Assembly: GCF_022539665.2 (NCBI RefSeq) | Contig: NC_081339.1 | Location: forward strand, 186,001-250,000 | Direction: 5' to 3' | Source: Daphnia carinata | Lineage: Eukaryota; Arthropoda; Branchiopoda; Diplostraca; Daphniidae | Length of the DNA: 64,000 nucleotides | Shown: piece after piece, positions 22,012-31,915 of the stretch | Numbering within the stretch: position 1 is the first letter of the stretch | Layout of the letters: every line of letters starts with the position of its first letter | Made by a program: the position numbers and the translations under genes | Notes under the pieces: model-generated | Database searches by the model: none | Told to the model about the DNA's origin: nothing | The model's input: only the letters and a program-made list of their open reading frames with translations

Positions 22012-22143
22012 GTAATAAACTGGAGCTGAAGATCTTCACATCTAACGATTGGTATGAGAGCGCTTTTATGCAACAAGAAGAGACAGTAGCAGGATCAGTG
22101 ATTTCCGAATTTTAAAACTTTCCATCATCAGTTGGTAGAAAAA

Positions 22144-23979
22144 CTATACTGTATAAAAAAACAAGAAAATTGGGGGAGGAGCCTGTGTCTGTCACATTGT
22201 GCTTTTGTTGTGATTGGCTGACGCCAAAACCGCCGTCTGCTACAGTGAATTGGTGGAATGGGGATTTGGAAAACTAAACTGTGGGTGGAGTTGCGGATTT
22301 AGGCAATTTTTCAATCCACGGGCTTTGCGTAAACGGCACGTAAGCTGACGGGCAGGGCATTTTATTATTATTATTCTAATTAATTTTTAATTTATTTTAT
22401 TTTATTTTATTAGTTTTATTTATTATTTTTATTGGCCACTACGGCAGGCGTTTTGGCGGGCAGAGAGGAGGGTCGTTGGGCAACAACGGCGAGTTCTTGG
22501 CGAGCAAAGTGGGTTGACGTGCAGAGGCAAAAAGTGAGTGGACAGGCAACTAAACGGGCTTTTTGAGGGGCCGAGACTGTACAATATGTCGGATAAATGC
22601 AATTTTTTAGTCTACGAGCTTAGCTTAAAACGAGTGGGCGCTACAGTACGTAAGTCGACGGGCAACCACAGCAGGTTTTTCTGGTGGGCAAAGGGGGTTG
22701 ACGGACATGGACTATTCGAGAAAAGACGGGCAGAGGGAAAAAGTGGTTGGACGGCAACTACAGTGGGCGTTTTCTGGGCTGTGACTGCGAGGGAAAAACG
22801 GGCAAAAGCAAATGAAAAAGTCAATGGGCCACTACAGCAGGCGTTTTGGCGGGCAGCGAGTGGGGAGACGGGCAGAGAGGGGATCGACGGGCAGCGAGTG
22901 GGCTGAGGGGCAGCGAGTGGTTCGATGGGCAGCGAGTGGGTCGACGGTAGGCGCGTGGGCTGACGGGCAGATGAGTGGATCGACGGGCAGCGAATGGGCA
23001 AACGGTCAGCAGGTGGGTCGACGGGCAGTGAGAGGGTCGACGGGCAAAGAGGGGGCCGACGGGCAGCGAGTGGGTCGACGGGCAGCGAGTGAGTCGACCG
23101 GCAGCGAGTGGGTCGGCGGGCAGTTGGAGGGCCGACGGGCAGTTAGAGGGTCGATGGGCAATAACAGCGGGCTACTTAGCGGGCAGAAGCAAAAAATGAG
23201 TGGGCAGACAACTATAGCGGGGGTTTTGACGGGCCAAGACTGTGACGAAAGGGTGGGGAAAAAAAGGTAGATATCCCCAGCAGGCATTTTAGCGGGCACA
23301 ATGTGAGTTGACGGGCAGAATGTGGGTTGATGGTCAGAGAGGGGGTCGACGTCCAAAGAGTGACGGGCAGGGCATTTTATTATAATTATTCTAATTTTAT
23401 TAATTTTATTAGTTTTATTTATTATTTTTATTGGCCACTACGGCAGGCGTTTTGGCGGGCAGAGAGGGGGTCGACGGGCAACAACGGCGGGTTTCTTGGC
23501 GAGAAAAGTGGGTTGAAGGACAGAGAGAAGAAGTAAGTGGACAGGCAACTAAAGCGGGTCTTTTGACGGGCAGAGACTGTAAAATAGGACGGATAAATGC
23601 AATTTTTTAGTCTACGGGCTTGGTTTAAAACGGGTGGGGCAAATGGAAAAAATGTAGGTGGGCCTCTAAAGCAGGCGTTTTGGCGGGCAGATAGTGGGTT
23701 GACGGGCAGAGAGAGGGTTAACGGGCAGAGAGTGGGTTGACGGACAGAGAGGTGGTCGACGGGCAACTTCAGCTGGTATCTTGACGGGCAGAGAAAGTGA
23801 GGGGGTGGACGGGGAAAATCAATGAATGGGTTGGCGGGTAAGACAGGGGAACCCTTGATTGCGAAAAAAAATTAAAAGTAGACGGCGAAAAAATGGAGTG
23901 GAATCATTTTCTCGGAAACAGCGTAAGGATACGCTAGCGCCACCTATACCCCGGCCCTGGACGGGCCCAACGTTACTAG
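22144..23979 (+). mobile_element. Helitron-like unit 1 (1836 bp)
   Basis: The longest unit. It contains an internal duplication: the segment GACGGGCAGGGCATTTTATTA with the AT-rich tract and GGCCACTACGGCAGGCG occurs at about 22350-22470 and again at 23367-23470. It ends with hairpin and CTAG. Confidence 0.7.
22840..23165. repeat. 19-bp GC-rich minisatellite (type region)
   Basis: GCGAGTGGGTCGACGGGCA and variants repeat with a 19-bp period. Shorter runs of the same unit fill most of 22.4-26.3 kb. As 19 is not a multiple of 3, the long Ser/Pro- or Gly/Arg-rich ORFs in this stretch are artefacts of the repeat. Confidence 0.85.
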
Positions 23980-24261
23980 GTCGACGGGCAAAGAGTGGTT
24001 TGACGTGCAAGGAGTGGCTTGACGGGCATAGAGGGAGTCGACGGGTAACTTTAGCTGAGTTCTTGGCCGGCAGAAACGTCAGGTGATGGACGGGCAGAAA
24101 CAGGGAGTGGGTCGGCGGGCAAGAAAGGGAAACTCCTAATTTGTAATAGGAATTAGTAGTAGACAGGAAAAACAATAAATGTGGATCGATTGTCTTAAAA
24201 ATAGCGTTAATTACGCTAGCGCCACCTACACCCCGGCCCTGGACGGGCCCAACGTTACTAG
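23980..24261 (+). mobile_element. Helitron-like unit 2, 5'-truncated
   Basis: Directly after CTAG of unit 1 it enters the minisatellite (GTCGACGGGCAAAGAGTGG) with no 5' terminus, then ends with hairpin and CTAG. Either recombination within the minisatellite or a partial rolling-circle copy. Confidence 0.65.
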
Positions 24262-25354
24262 TCTATACTATATAAAACAACAAGGAAATTGGGGTGGAGT
24301 TTGTTTGTCTGTCACACTGTGCTTTTGCTGTGATTGGCTGGCGGGGGGACTACCTGAAAAAGGGTTCAGACCGCCGCCGGCTGCAGTGAATCGTTGGAAT
24401 GGGGATTTGGAAAACTAGAATGGTGCTGGAAATGTAGATTTAAGCTACTTTTCAGTTCTTTCTAGCATTGCGTATAACGGGTGGGCAACAGCACGTAAGC
24501 CGACGGGAACGGATAGTGGGTGCGTTAAATAGGAAATAAAGATTGGCGTGACGGGCAAAACTGTGGGATGTAAGACGGGCAGAGGTAAAGCCTGGGTGGA
24601 CTGGCAATTAAAAGGAGCATTTTTGGCGCACAGTAAATGGGACGATGGGCATAGACTGTACGAGGGAAGACGGGCAGAGGCAAAGAGTAGATGGACGGGC
24701 AAATAAAGCGGTCATTTTGACGGGCTGAAATTGTGACAGAAGACGGGCAAATGCAAACAAAAGATCGATGCGCCATACAGCATGCGTTTTAGCGGGCCGA
24801 CGGTTAGAGAGTGGGCCGGCGGGCAGACAGGGGGTCGTCGGGCAACAACGGCGGGTTTCTTGGCAGGCATAGTAGGTTGACGGCCAGAAGGAAAAATTGG
24901 GTGGACGGACAACTTTAGCGGGGGTTTTAACGGGCAGAGACTGTGACGAAAGGGAGGGCAAATGCAAAAAAAGGTACATGTGCCCCTACAGCAGGCATTT
25001 TTGCGGGCAGAATGTGGGTTGACGGGCAGAGAGGTGGTCGACGGGCAGAGAGGGGGTTGACGGGCAGCGAGGGGGTCGACGGGCAAAGAGTGGTTTCATG
25101 GGCAAAGGTTGGCTTGACGGGCAGAGAGGGGGTCGACGGGCATCTTCAGCTGTTTTATTAACGGGCAGTGAAAGTGAGGGGATGGAAGGGCAGAAACAGT
25201 GAGTGGGTTGGCGGGCAAGAATTGGGAACTCTTGATTGTGAAAAAAATTAAAAGTAGATGGGCGAAAAAATGGAGGAACGATTTTCTTAGAAATAGCGTA
25301 AGGATACGCTAGCGCCACCTGTACCCCGGCCCTTGACGGGCCCAACGTTACTAG
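24262..25354 (+). mobile_element. Helitron-like unit 3 (1093 bp)
   Basis: Complete from TCTATAC to CTAG. The 5' 200 bp (TGTCACACTGTGCTTTTGC, GATTGGCTGGCGGGGGGAC) match units 1 and 4. Confidence 0.7.
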
Positions 25355-26394
25355 TCTATACTATATAAAACAACAAGGAAGTTGGGGGAGGAGTTTTGTG
25401 TGTCTATCACACTGTGTTTTTGCTGTGATTGGCTGGCGGGGGGACTACCTGAAAAAGGGTTCAGACCGCCACCGGCTGCAGTGAATCGGCGGGATGGGGA
25501 TTTGGAAGACTAGAATGTGGGTGGAAATGCGGATTTTGGTAATTTTTCAGTCTACGGGGGGAGTGGGCACCCCAGTAGGTAAGCTGACGGGCAGGGATAG
25601 CGGGTACGTTAAATAAAGAGTGGCGTGACGAGCGAAAGCGAAAGCTGTAGGATGGAAGACGGGCAGAGACAAAGAGTGGGTGGATGGGCAACTAAAATGA
25701 ACGTTTTTGGCTGTACGGGCTAAATGGGTCGATGAACATAGACTGTACGAGGGAAGACGGGCAGAGGCAAAAAGTGTATGGACGGGCAAATAAACCGTGC
25801 ATTTTGACGGGCAGAAACTGTGACAGGAGACGGGCAAATGCAAACAAAAGGTCGATGCGCCATACAGCATGCGGTTTGGCGGGCCGACGGGCAGAGAGTG
25901 GGCCGGCGGGCAGTGAGAGGGTCGACGGGCAACAACGGCGGATTTTTTGGCGGGCAAAAGGGGTTGACGGGCAGAGACTTTACGAGGAAAGGCGGACCGA
26001 AGCAAAAAGAGGGTGGACGGGCAACTATAGCGGGAGTTTTGACGGAAGGAGACTGTAACAAAAGGACGGGCAAATGAAAAAAACGTAGATGGGCCCCTAC
26101 AGCAGGCGTTTTGGCGGGCAGAGAGTTGGTTTGACGGGCAGAGAGTGTGTTGACGGGAGAGTGGGTTGACGGGCAGAGAATGGGTCGACGGGCAACTTCA
26201 GCTGGTTTCTTGGCGGGCAGAGAAAGTTAGGGGATGGATGGGGAAAAACAGGGAGGATCGGCGGGCAAGAAAGAGTAGATAGAAGAAAGTGTAGACGGGC
26301 GAAAAATAGGCGTGGGTCGATTTTCTCAAAAAATAGCGTTAAAATACGCTAGCATCACCCATTCCCCGGCCCTGGACGGGCCCAAAGTTACTAG
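25355..26394 (+). mobile_element. Helitron-like unit 4 (1040 bp)
   Basis: Complete from TCTATAC to CTAG, followed by T. Its 3' hairpin copy has a small change (CCCAAAGTTACTAG), so units are not identical. Confidence 0.7.
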
Positions 26395-26399
26395 TGAAT

Positions 26400-26720
26400 T
26401 CCCTAAAACAAATGGCTTCGTACGCATGACCGGGACGTCTTCAGGTTTCTTTTCTTCTATTGGAACCTGTTCCGGTTTCGTTTGCACAGCTGGAACTTGT
26501 TTCGGTACCACCGAAACACTTTCGGCTTTCTTTTGCTCTACTAAAACCTTTTGCTTCTCTGCTCATCTACGGAAAACTGTTCAGGATGTTCCAAGTCGTT
26601 TTGTTTTCATTTCTGTTGCTCTTGAGATAACTTATTCTTATTTCCGTTCCTCCATTGCCATCACGACAGGTGGAATACGGCAGCGATGGGGTTGAGGTAC
26701 AGGTACAGGGTATAGTGGCA
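26400..26720 (-). pseudogene. Degenerate coding fragment with Val-Pro-Lys/Glu repeats
   Basis: Minus-strand frame reads KAESVSVVPKQVPAVQTKPE and then a PEQVPIEEKKPEDVPV segment, a PEVK-like low-complexity pattern. Upstream it needs at least one frame change. It is cut at its 3' side by the Helitron end at 26394. Parent gene not recognised. Confidence 0.35.
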
Positions 26721-27259
26721 ATCCTTCATCGCACTGTTCCATTTCTTTTGCGTAATTTTTCCTGATTCCCCACCATTGCGTACTTAATTGTTGTTGTTTT
26801 TTAAGAGTTCTAGCGTAGATATTCGGCTAATGTGTTTTAACGGGAAATCTATCTCTAATAGTATATGTAATATATTAAAATAAAATGGAAGCTATTTTGT
26901 ACCCCTTGTACCTCCCTCAAAAAGCGGACTTCCTCCATGCTAAGCTATCCTCATGATATTCATTTATGACTGATATTCATGATATATCCTCAAGACCGAG
27001 TATATATTGGTAAATGTAATGAATGGACATTATTCGAAATATTGTGTAGAATACGATTCGACTTCATTATGAAACAAAAATTTTTGAAAATTAAAAAATA
27101 ATGACTAATTGAGTGAAACTCTGCATAGGGGAATACAGCCATGCTGAGTGCAACTGTGTGCTATAGGCTTTCCGCTGCCCGTTTTTTGATATTTTAATAT
27201 GTAAACTGGTTGAAATTTCGTCATATTTTTCATAGAGGTTGTCACCGCAGTATTGCTAA
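26720..27259. other. Intergenic, nothing recognised
   Basis: AT-rich flank of the Gypsy element; its target duplication AGGT is at 27260-27263. Confidence 0.4.
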
Positions 27260-27263
27260 AGGT

Positions 27264-27626
27264 TGTAAGGTTCTCATAACCGTTTATTATACCCCAGTAC
27301 AAGTACACACAGTGACAGCAAAGGCAACTCCCCTTAATGATTAAGAAACACGGGTTTATATACCAGTAAGGGGCTACAGCAGCGTATGTCATGGTGATAA
27401 TTAGCATCACGCTTAGACGGCGGGAGCGTGACAAGGTCATGGCGCGATAGCTGTATGCCACGCGCCATACCCAGCTTCGTTCCATAGAGGCGCTGCGCTA
27501 AACATACTCAGAGCGGCTCCTATTCAATAGGTGGTGACGTAGTGTATACACTACGCGTCGCACCTACGTCAAGGATAGCATAGGCTACCGCCAAGTGTAC
27601 ATGAAAGTGTATATTGACTCATTACA
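27264..27626 (-). repeat. Gypsy 3' LTR
   Basis: Plus-strand text starts TGTAAGGTTCTCATAACC and ends GACTCATTACA; 363 bp. In the element's own direction this is the 3' copy. Confidence 0.93.
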
Positions 27627-27640
27627 TTCCTTCCCCCTTT
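27627..27640 (-). other. Gypsy polypurine tract
   Basis: On the minus strand AAAGGGGGAAGGAA directly abuts the 3' LTR. A perfect 14-base purine run is the expected plus-strand primer. Confidence 0.85.
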
Positions 27641-27891
27641 ATCGATAAGAGTTGGTCCTCCAACTCCATACTACACACTAGATATTTCTTATGCCCTAGG
27701 CGTATACAAATGGGAACTAAACACTTCAACGTTGTTTATACGAATAAGTTTTTTTTTTTGAGTTACAATTTTTTTTTTTTTTTTTTTTCTAAACTAAATC
27801 TAGGGCCCCGAACGTTTTCAAGATATCTAGCATTTATTTATTTTAATATTGTACTCTGAGTTCTACTTGGTGGGTGCGGCGATTCTTGTAG
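27641..27891 (-). other. Gypsy 3' untranslated stretch
   Basis: Between the ankyrin ORF stop and the polypurine tract. Contains two homopolymer runs (plus-strand T at about 27750-27758 and 27769-27788); no coding signal. Confidence 0.5.
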
Positions 27892-28760
27892 TTAAACTTC
27901 TTCCGACGCTGAACCGGCTCCTCTCCTTCTCTTGCAGCTTCTTTCTCGGTCGTAGTGAATTATCAGCGTTTTCTGGCCTTTTCTCCTCGGTGTTATATTT
28001 CTGTTAAGGAATACTTTAGCTATTTCTTCTCTTTCGCCGATGTAATCCGTGGCATAATTTCCAAGATAGTCTGGTTCCTCATATCTCGCGCCGTTCCTTA
28101 ACAGCACTTCAATTATCTCGGGGTTCCCATATCGTACGGCTACAATAAGGGCCGTTTTTGGCGCGTCAGAGATTTTTGGTTGATGTTTACACCGTGCATG
28201 CATGCACTGTTGACATATTCTTTCTTGCTGTTGAATCTCGCTGCATAGTGTAGGATCGTTTCTCCATCGCGACTTAACTGTTTTATCAGTGGAGTTATCC
28301 ACAAAAAACCGGTGCTTTCTTCGTTTTTTAATGCGATGGCCACCATTAGGGGAGTTTCCCCTAGACAGTTCCATTCGCTAAACTGACACCTGTGGAATGA
28401 CAGGGTTCTGAGTAAGTGTTCGTTGTTGTCTGCGGCGGCTCGGTGAGCTATTGTTTCACCTTTTTCTGTGATGTCGATGTTTGCGCCGAAAGTCAATAAT
28501 AGTTCCGTGACGTCGTATCTTTTCTTATTTACACTTTCGTGGAGCATGGTTCTTCCGTTTTGAAATTTTGTATCCAACAAGCTTCCCACGCTCCTCCCTG
28601 TTGCTCTTCCCTCCTCTTCTTTTCCTTTCAGAAATTTTCTAAGCGTTTCTCGAGGGGCGTTGATTATCTCGAAGACGAACTGTCCTCGTTCGGCTGCTAT
28701 AGTGGCTAGCCTCTCGATGCGTTGATTGGCTGCATCGCCGGCCGCTAAAGGACGGAAGGT
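27892..28760 (-). pseudogene. Accessory ankyrin-repeat protein carried by the Gypsy element
   Basis: The frame is open from 28760 (after TAG 28761-28763) and runs through about five ankyrin repeats: NGRTMLHESVNKKRYDVTEL, GETIAHRAAADNNEHLLRTL, GETPLMVAIALKNEE, GETILHYAARFNSKKEYVN and KTALIVAVRYGNPEIIEVLL. The last repeat and the C-terminus are in another frame, so a one-base shift lies near 28155-28185. The C-terminus is basic (CKRRRG, a possible nuclear signal). The acidic ORF upstream is in the same frame, separated only by the TAG. Ankyrin arrays bind other proteins; the target is unknown. Likely captured from a host gene, which is inference. Confidence 0.75.
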
Positions 28761-29153
28761 CTATTGCATGCAGTTACAGCAACTGCGAGTGATGTGCTCT
28801 TTTTGGGCGTGGTTTAGTCCTCCTTCTTCGTTGCTTGCGGGTGTGTCGTAGTAATCACCTCTGTGTCCGATCTTACTCCGATCGTCGTCACTGTGAAACA
28901 CACTTTCTTCGTCGTCATATTCGTACGGCTCAGCGCTTGAAGTACTTTCAAAGCTTCTGGTCGTATGATACACATCGTCGTTGTCGCTGCTACTGTCTTC
29001 CATTGACGTGGTGTAGTGTCCATCGTCGTATTCGCTACTGATGGATTCTTCACCTTCACTTGTGTTTTCTTGGGGCGGTTCACCTTTACTGTGATTGCAA
29101 TTTGACTGTTTCTCGTCCCGATTGCGGTGCATGTCTGGCAGTCCTACTGTCAT
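28761..29153 (-). CDS. Accessory acidic ORF B in the Gypsy element
   Basis: 130 residues, very rich in Asp, Glu and Ser (residues 30-105), ending in a Cys-rich tail CCNCMQ. Its ATG overlaps the stop of the preceding ORF as ATGA (29150-29153), and its TAG is in frame with the ankyrin ORF. It may therefore be the N-terminal part of one acidic-ankyrin protein, either interrupted by a nonsense mutation or read through. No family recognised. Confidence 0.6.
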   Translation of the reverse strand: MTVGLPDMHRNRDEKQSNCNHSKGEPPQENTSEGEESISSEYDDGHYTTSMEDSSSDNDDVYHTTRSFESTSSAEPYEYDDEESVFHSDDDRSKIGHRGDYYDTPASNEEGGLNHAQKEHITRSCCNCMQ

Positions 29154-29425
29154 TGCGTCGCTGCCGCGATATCTCCGTCCTTCTTGATTTGCTCAATCAT
29201 TGTTTTTAGCCAATTTGGGTCATCGTCACCACTTTCCTCTATTTCGTGTTTCGCGATTTCTACTTCAGTGCACAATTCAGGCCCTATGTCAGACGTCGGT
29301 CCTTTCTCGATTTTTATGGCTTGTTGAGTTTCATCGGTTCCTATCCAGTCGTTTACTAGATCTTCAACCCAGCACGGGCGTTCCTGTTTGATTGGATTCC
29401 GTTCGTTGTTGATTGTAGACGACAT
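29150..29425 (-). CDS. Accessory ORF A in the Gypsy element
   Basis: 91 residues starting MSSTINNERNPIKQERPCW, mildly acidic, with WVEDLVNDWIG and PNWLKTMIEQIKK helices. It is the first ATG downstream of a TATA/initiator promoter (29517-29548). Its stop overlaps the start of ORF B, so the two are either coupled or one ORF broken by a shift. No family recognised. Confidence 0.6.
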   Translation of the reverse strand: MSSTINNERNPIKQERPCWVEDLVNDWIGTDETQQAIKIEKGPTSDIGPELCTEVEIAKHEIEESGDDDPNWLKTMIEQIKKDGDIAAATQ

Positions 29426-29510
29426 CTTGGTTTTAGGGATAGTAGGTTAGGAATTGAAGAAAGTCAGGAGTTGTTTGAAGTGTCTGTTGACTCTTGCTAA
29501 GATTTGTTTC

Positions 29511-29548
29511 CAAACTGAAGTTAGTGTTAGTGTACATCATCTTTTATA
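29511..29548 (-). promoter_or_regulatory. Internal core promoter: TATA box and initiator
   Basis: On the minus strand TATAAAAG (29548-29541) is followed by the arthropod-type initiator TCAGTTTGG (29519-29511). The initiator A at 29517 is 31 bases downstream of the first T of the TATA box, the spacing of a functional RNA polymerase II promoter. Transcription would give a leader of about 90 bases before the ORF A start at 29425. Confidence 0.6.
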
Positions 29549-29549
29549 G

Positions 29550-29832
29550 TACCCATTTGGTTTGTCGGCTTTTCATCATTAGCTCGGCCTTTTATTTGGG
29601 TTATCTTTTAAATGGGGTATCATATTAGGTGTCTATTAGAGCAGAACTATCCTACTATAAGCTTTATTTATTGTTTTTGTCTATTACTGTTTGACTTGCT
29701 GTGTTTGTATTTTTACTTTGATATATGTAATATACTACTTTCTTTTAATGCCTTGTGTTTTTCACTTATTATTATTATTTTTTTTATCAATTTGTTTTCT
29801 TTTTTTTTTATATATGTATATGCATATATATA

Positions 29833-29863
<31 letters not shown>

Positions 29864-30082
29864 AATCCTTGTGTCCAAGCTCCCTGTGCATTTGCACAAG
29901 TCTTCCCACACCATACCATGCCCAACGACATATGAGCATGTCGTATGGTTACCTGTGCAGGTTTTTTGTCTGCCTTTTTCCCAACTAGATTCCTCGGCTG
30001 AGTAAATATTTTCTTTTTCTGGTGCGGATGGTGATGATGGTGCGTTTAGTTGTGTTGTCATTTTTTCCGCGGTTACTTTTCT
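29550..30082 (-). other. Spacer between env and accessory genes
   Basis: AT-rich, with a (TA)n microsatellite and homopolymer runs at about 29795-29865. Small ORFs here are low-complexity. It probably contains upstream promoter sequence for the accessory ORFs. Confidence 0.5.
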
Positions 30083-31915
30083 TCAATTGAATTTTTTTAG
30101 TAATCTTGGGCATGGGTTGCATGCGATAAATGCTCGCAGGCATATTATGAATAGTATAAACCCAATTGATGTTAGGCCTAGGATTTTTAACGTGTCGAAC
30201 CAAGAGAACATGTTTCCAATTTTGTTTTCTTGCGCTTCCGATACTACAATGTCCGATAGTGATCGTGCTTCTCCTTCTTGCAGTTTTCCGACTAAATCGT
30301 TCAGGATGTTTAATTGTTCCATCTCCATTGCGTTATGGGCTGGGTGACTTTTAAGTGTATAATCGAAATTGTTTAGATGAAGTTCGTCAAATTCCGCGAT
30401 TCGATCAAGATTTGGTGTGTGGATTGTTGCGTCTTTTTTAACCCAATCACCATTGGTGTCGTTATGTTCCCATGAATGCGGGTATCCATTGATGTTCACT
30501 AGTTGCGTTTTCCAGAAACAATCAGAATATGGGTGAATAGACCACCCATCCGTTCCAATTGTGCAATTCATTTTTCCATACTTGAAGAACGGTTGGAATC
30601 CGCATTTCGTTTCTTTCGCCGATAGTAGAATTCGTTTTTGCTCACATTGTTGTAGCGTCATGGCTTGCCCAAAACCATAAAGTCTTGAACATGTAGGTAG
30701 GCCTATGGCAGCTGCTGCTAGCAGGCCATTCGTTTGGGCCAATATAATTGCTTGTGTTCTTTTCATCTTTGTTAATTGGCAGTATACGTCTCTAATTTCT
30801 TTGGCCAATTTATTTTCGTGTTCCGTCTCTATGTTTATTTTATATTGCTCGTGCATTTTACTTATTTCGTACTTCAGCCGATCGTTTAGGTCATTCGTGG
30901 ACACCAATAATTCCGTTTTGGTATCTTCCTTAGGGCGTGGTGATGATGAATCGTTTGTCATTTCCTTTTCTCTTTTTGTTATTCCGCTTCTTGGTTTTTG
31001 GGTTGTCGTCGTGTCGCTTTCACTTGGTGTCGTGTATTCCAATTCGGTGGTGTTGGGGCTGTGTTTTGTGTTTTCTGTAGTCGGTGTATTTGTGATTTTG
31101 GGGGTAGGGATCGTTGAGGTGGGAATTGTTTCTGGGACTTCCTCTACTGGTCGTGGAGTAGTATTTTTTGCTGTAGTGATGCTGAATGTCGCTGCGGTAA
31201 CCATCCGTGTGGTTATTGAAGGTGATGTAGGTTGTGACGTCGGTAAGGTTGTCTTTGCAGTTGGTTTTGTCGTAGTGGATGTGGGCCTTGATGTCGTTGT
31301 TGTTAGCCTTGTCGTTGTGGATGGTTTTGTCGTTGTTGTTGGTTTTGTCGTCGTTGTAGGCACAGGTTTACTAGTTGTTGTGTGTTTAGGTGTCGTTGTA
31401 GTTTTCGTTGTAATAGGACGATGCGTTGTCGTCGTAGTTGGTTTGGCGGTTGATGTGCCAACTGATTTTGCTGTTGTTGTAGGGGGTTCTTCCGTTTCAC
31501 TTCGAAAAACTGAGTTGATATTTTCATGTTTGTTTAACGGTGGGATTTTTGGTACAGTTTTCCCGTCGAACGATTGTTGCGTATATAAAGCTATGATAGC
31601 TGATGCTGGCAAGGTTCTTATTTGGTGAGGATTTTTATACTCGAAGCTGAAGTGTTGTTTCTTGCTCCTTTCGTGGCAATGTCCTAGGCTTAACTTTCCT
31701 ATTTTCAGTGTCAGACATTTTTGTCTGAGGCAGGTGAGTGTGATCCCGTTCTATCCGTTGCCATAAATTTTCCCGTGTGTTCGAATGTTCCCCATACTGA
31801 GCTAGTACTTGAACATTCCTGTAAGACTAACATCGTTGTATTAGCCTTGATACAGTTGTTGGTATTGAAAGGTCTGATTGTGAAATCCGCTGAATATTCG
31901 AACGCTTGACCTCGT
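30083..31915 (-). pseudogene. Gypsy Env, C-terminal half (mucin-like region, ectodomain, membrane anchor)
   Basis: The main open frame starts at 31612 and stays open upstream to the Copia edge at 31915. A Thr-rich stretch of about 150 residues (31500-31000) looks like an O-glycosylated mucin domain. A hydrophobic stretch follows a basic Thr-Lys-Met-Lys-Arg segment (ILAQTNGLLAAAAIGLP), then a Cys-rich ectodomain and a C-terminal membrane segment (ILGLTSIGFILFIICLRAF). In retroelements Env mediates cell entry. The gene is split from its N-terminal half by Copia. The source family of this glycoprotein is not certain. Confidence 0.75.

Larger units (their letters stand above)
22144..26394 (+). 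mobile_element. Head-to-tail array of Helitron-like units
   Basis: Three 5' ends (CTATACTGTATAA at 22144; TCTATACTATATAAAAC at 24262 and 25355) and four 3' ends are seen. Each 3' end has the hairpin GGCCCTGGACGGGCC, or a close variant, followed by GTTACTAG (CTAG at 23976-23979, 24258-24261, 25351-25354 and 26391-26394). At two junctions CTAG is followed directly by TCTATAC. The outer flanks are A and T. TC start, CTRR end and a subterminal hairpin are Helitron features. There is no Rep/helicase ORF; the interior is minisatellite. Confidence 0.75.

Noticed and set aside
22612-26077. Several 100-150 aa ORFs rich in Pro/Ser/Ala or Gly/Arg on both strands
   Set aside because: They follow the 19-bp minisatellite, whose period is not a multiple of 3, and occur on both strands equally.
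27105-27485. Minus ORF of 126 aa, repeated at 46189-46389
   Set aside because: Lies mostly in the Gypsy LTR, which explains the repetition.
29612-30005. Plus ORFs of about 105 aa with Phe/Tyr/Ile runs
   Set aside because: Derived from a TA microsatellite and T-runs on the non-coding strand of the Gypsy element.
30705-31628. Plus-strand ORF of 307 aa, Val-rich
   Set aside because: Antisense of the Thr-rich Env repeat; ACN codons read backwards give Val/Gly runs. No independent support.
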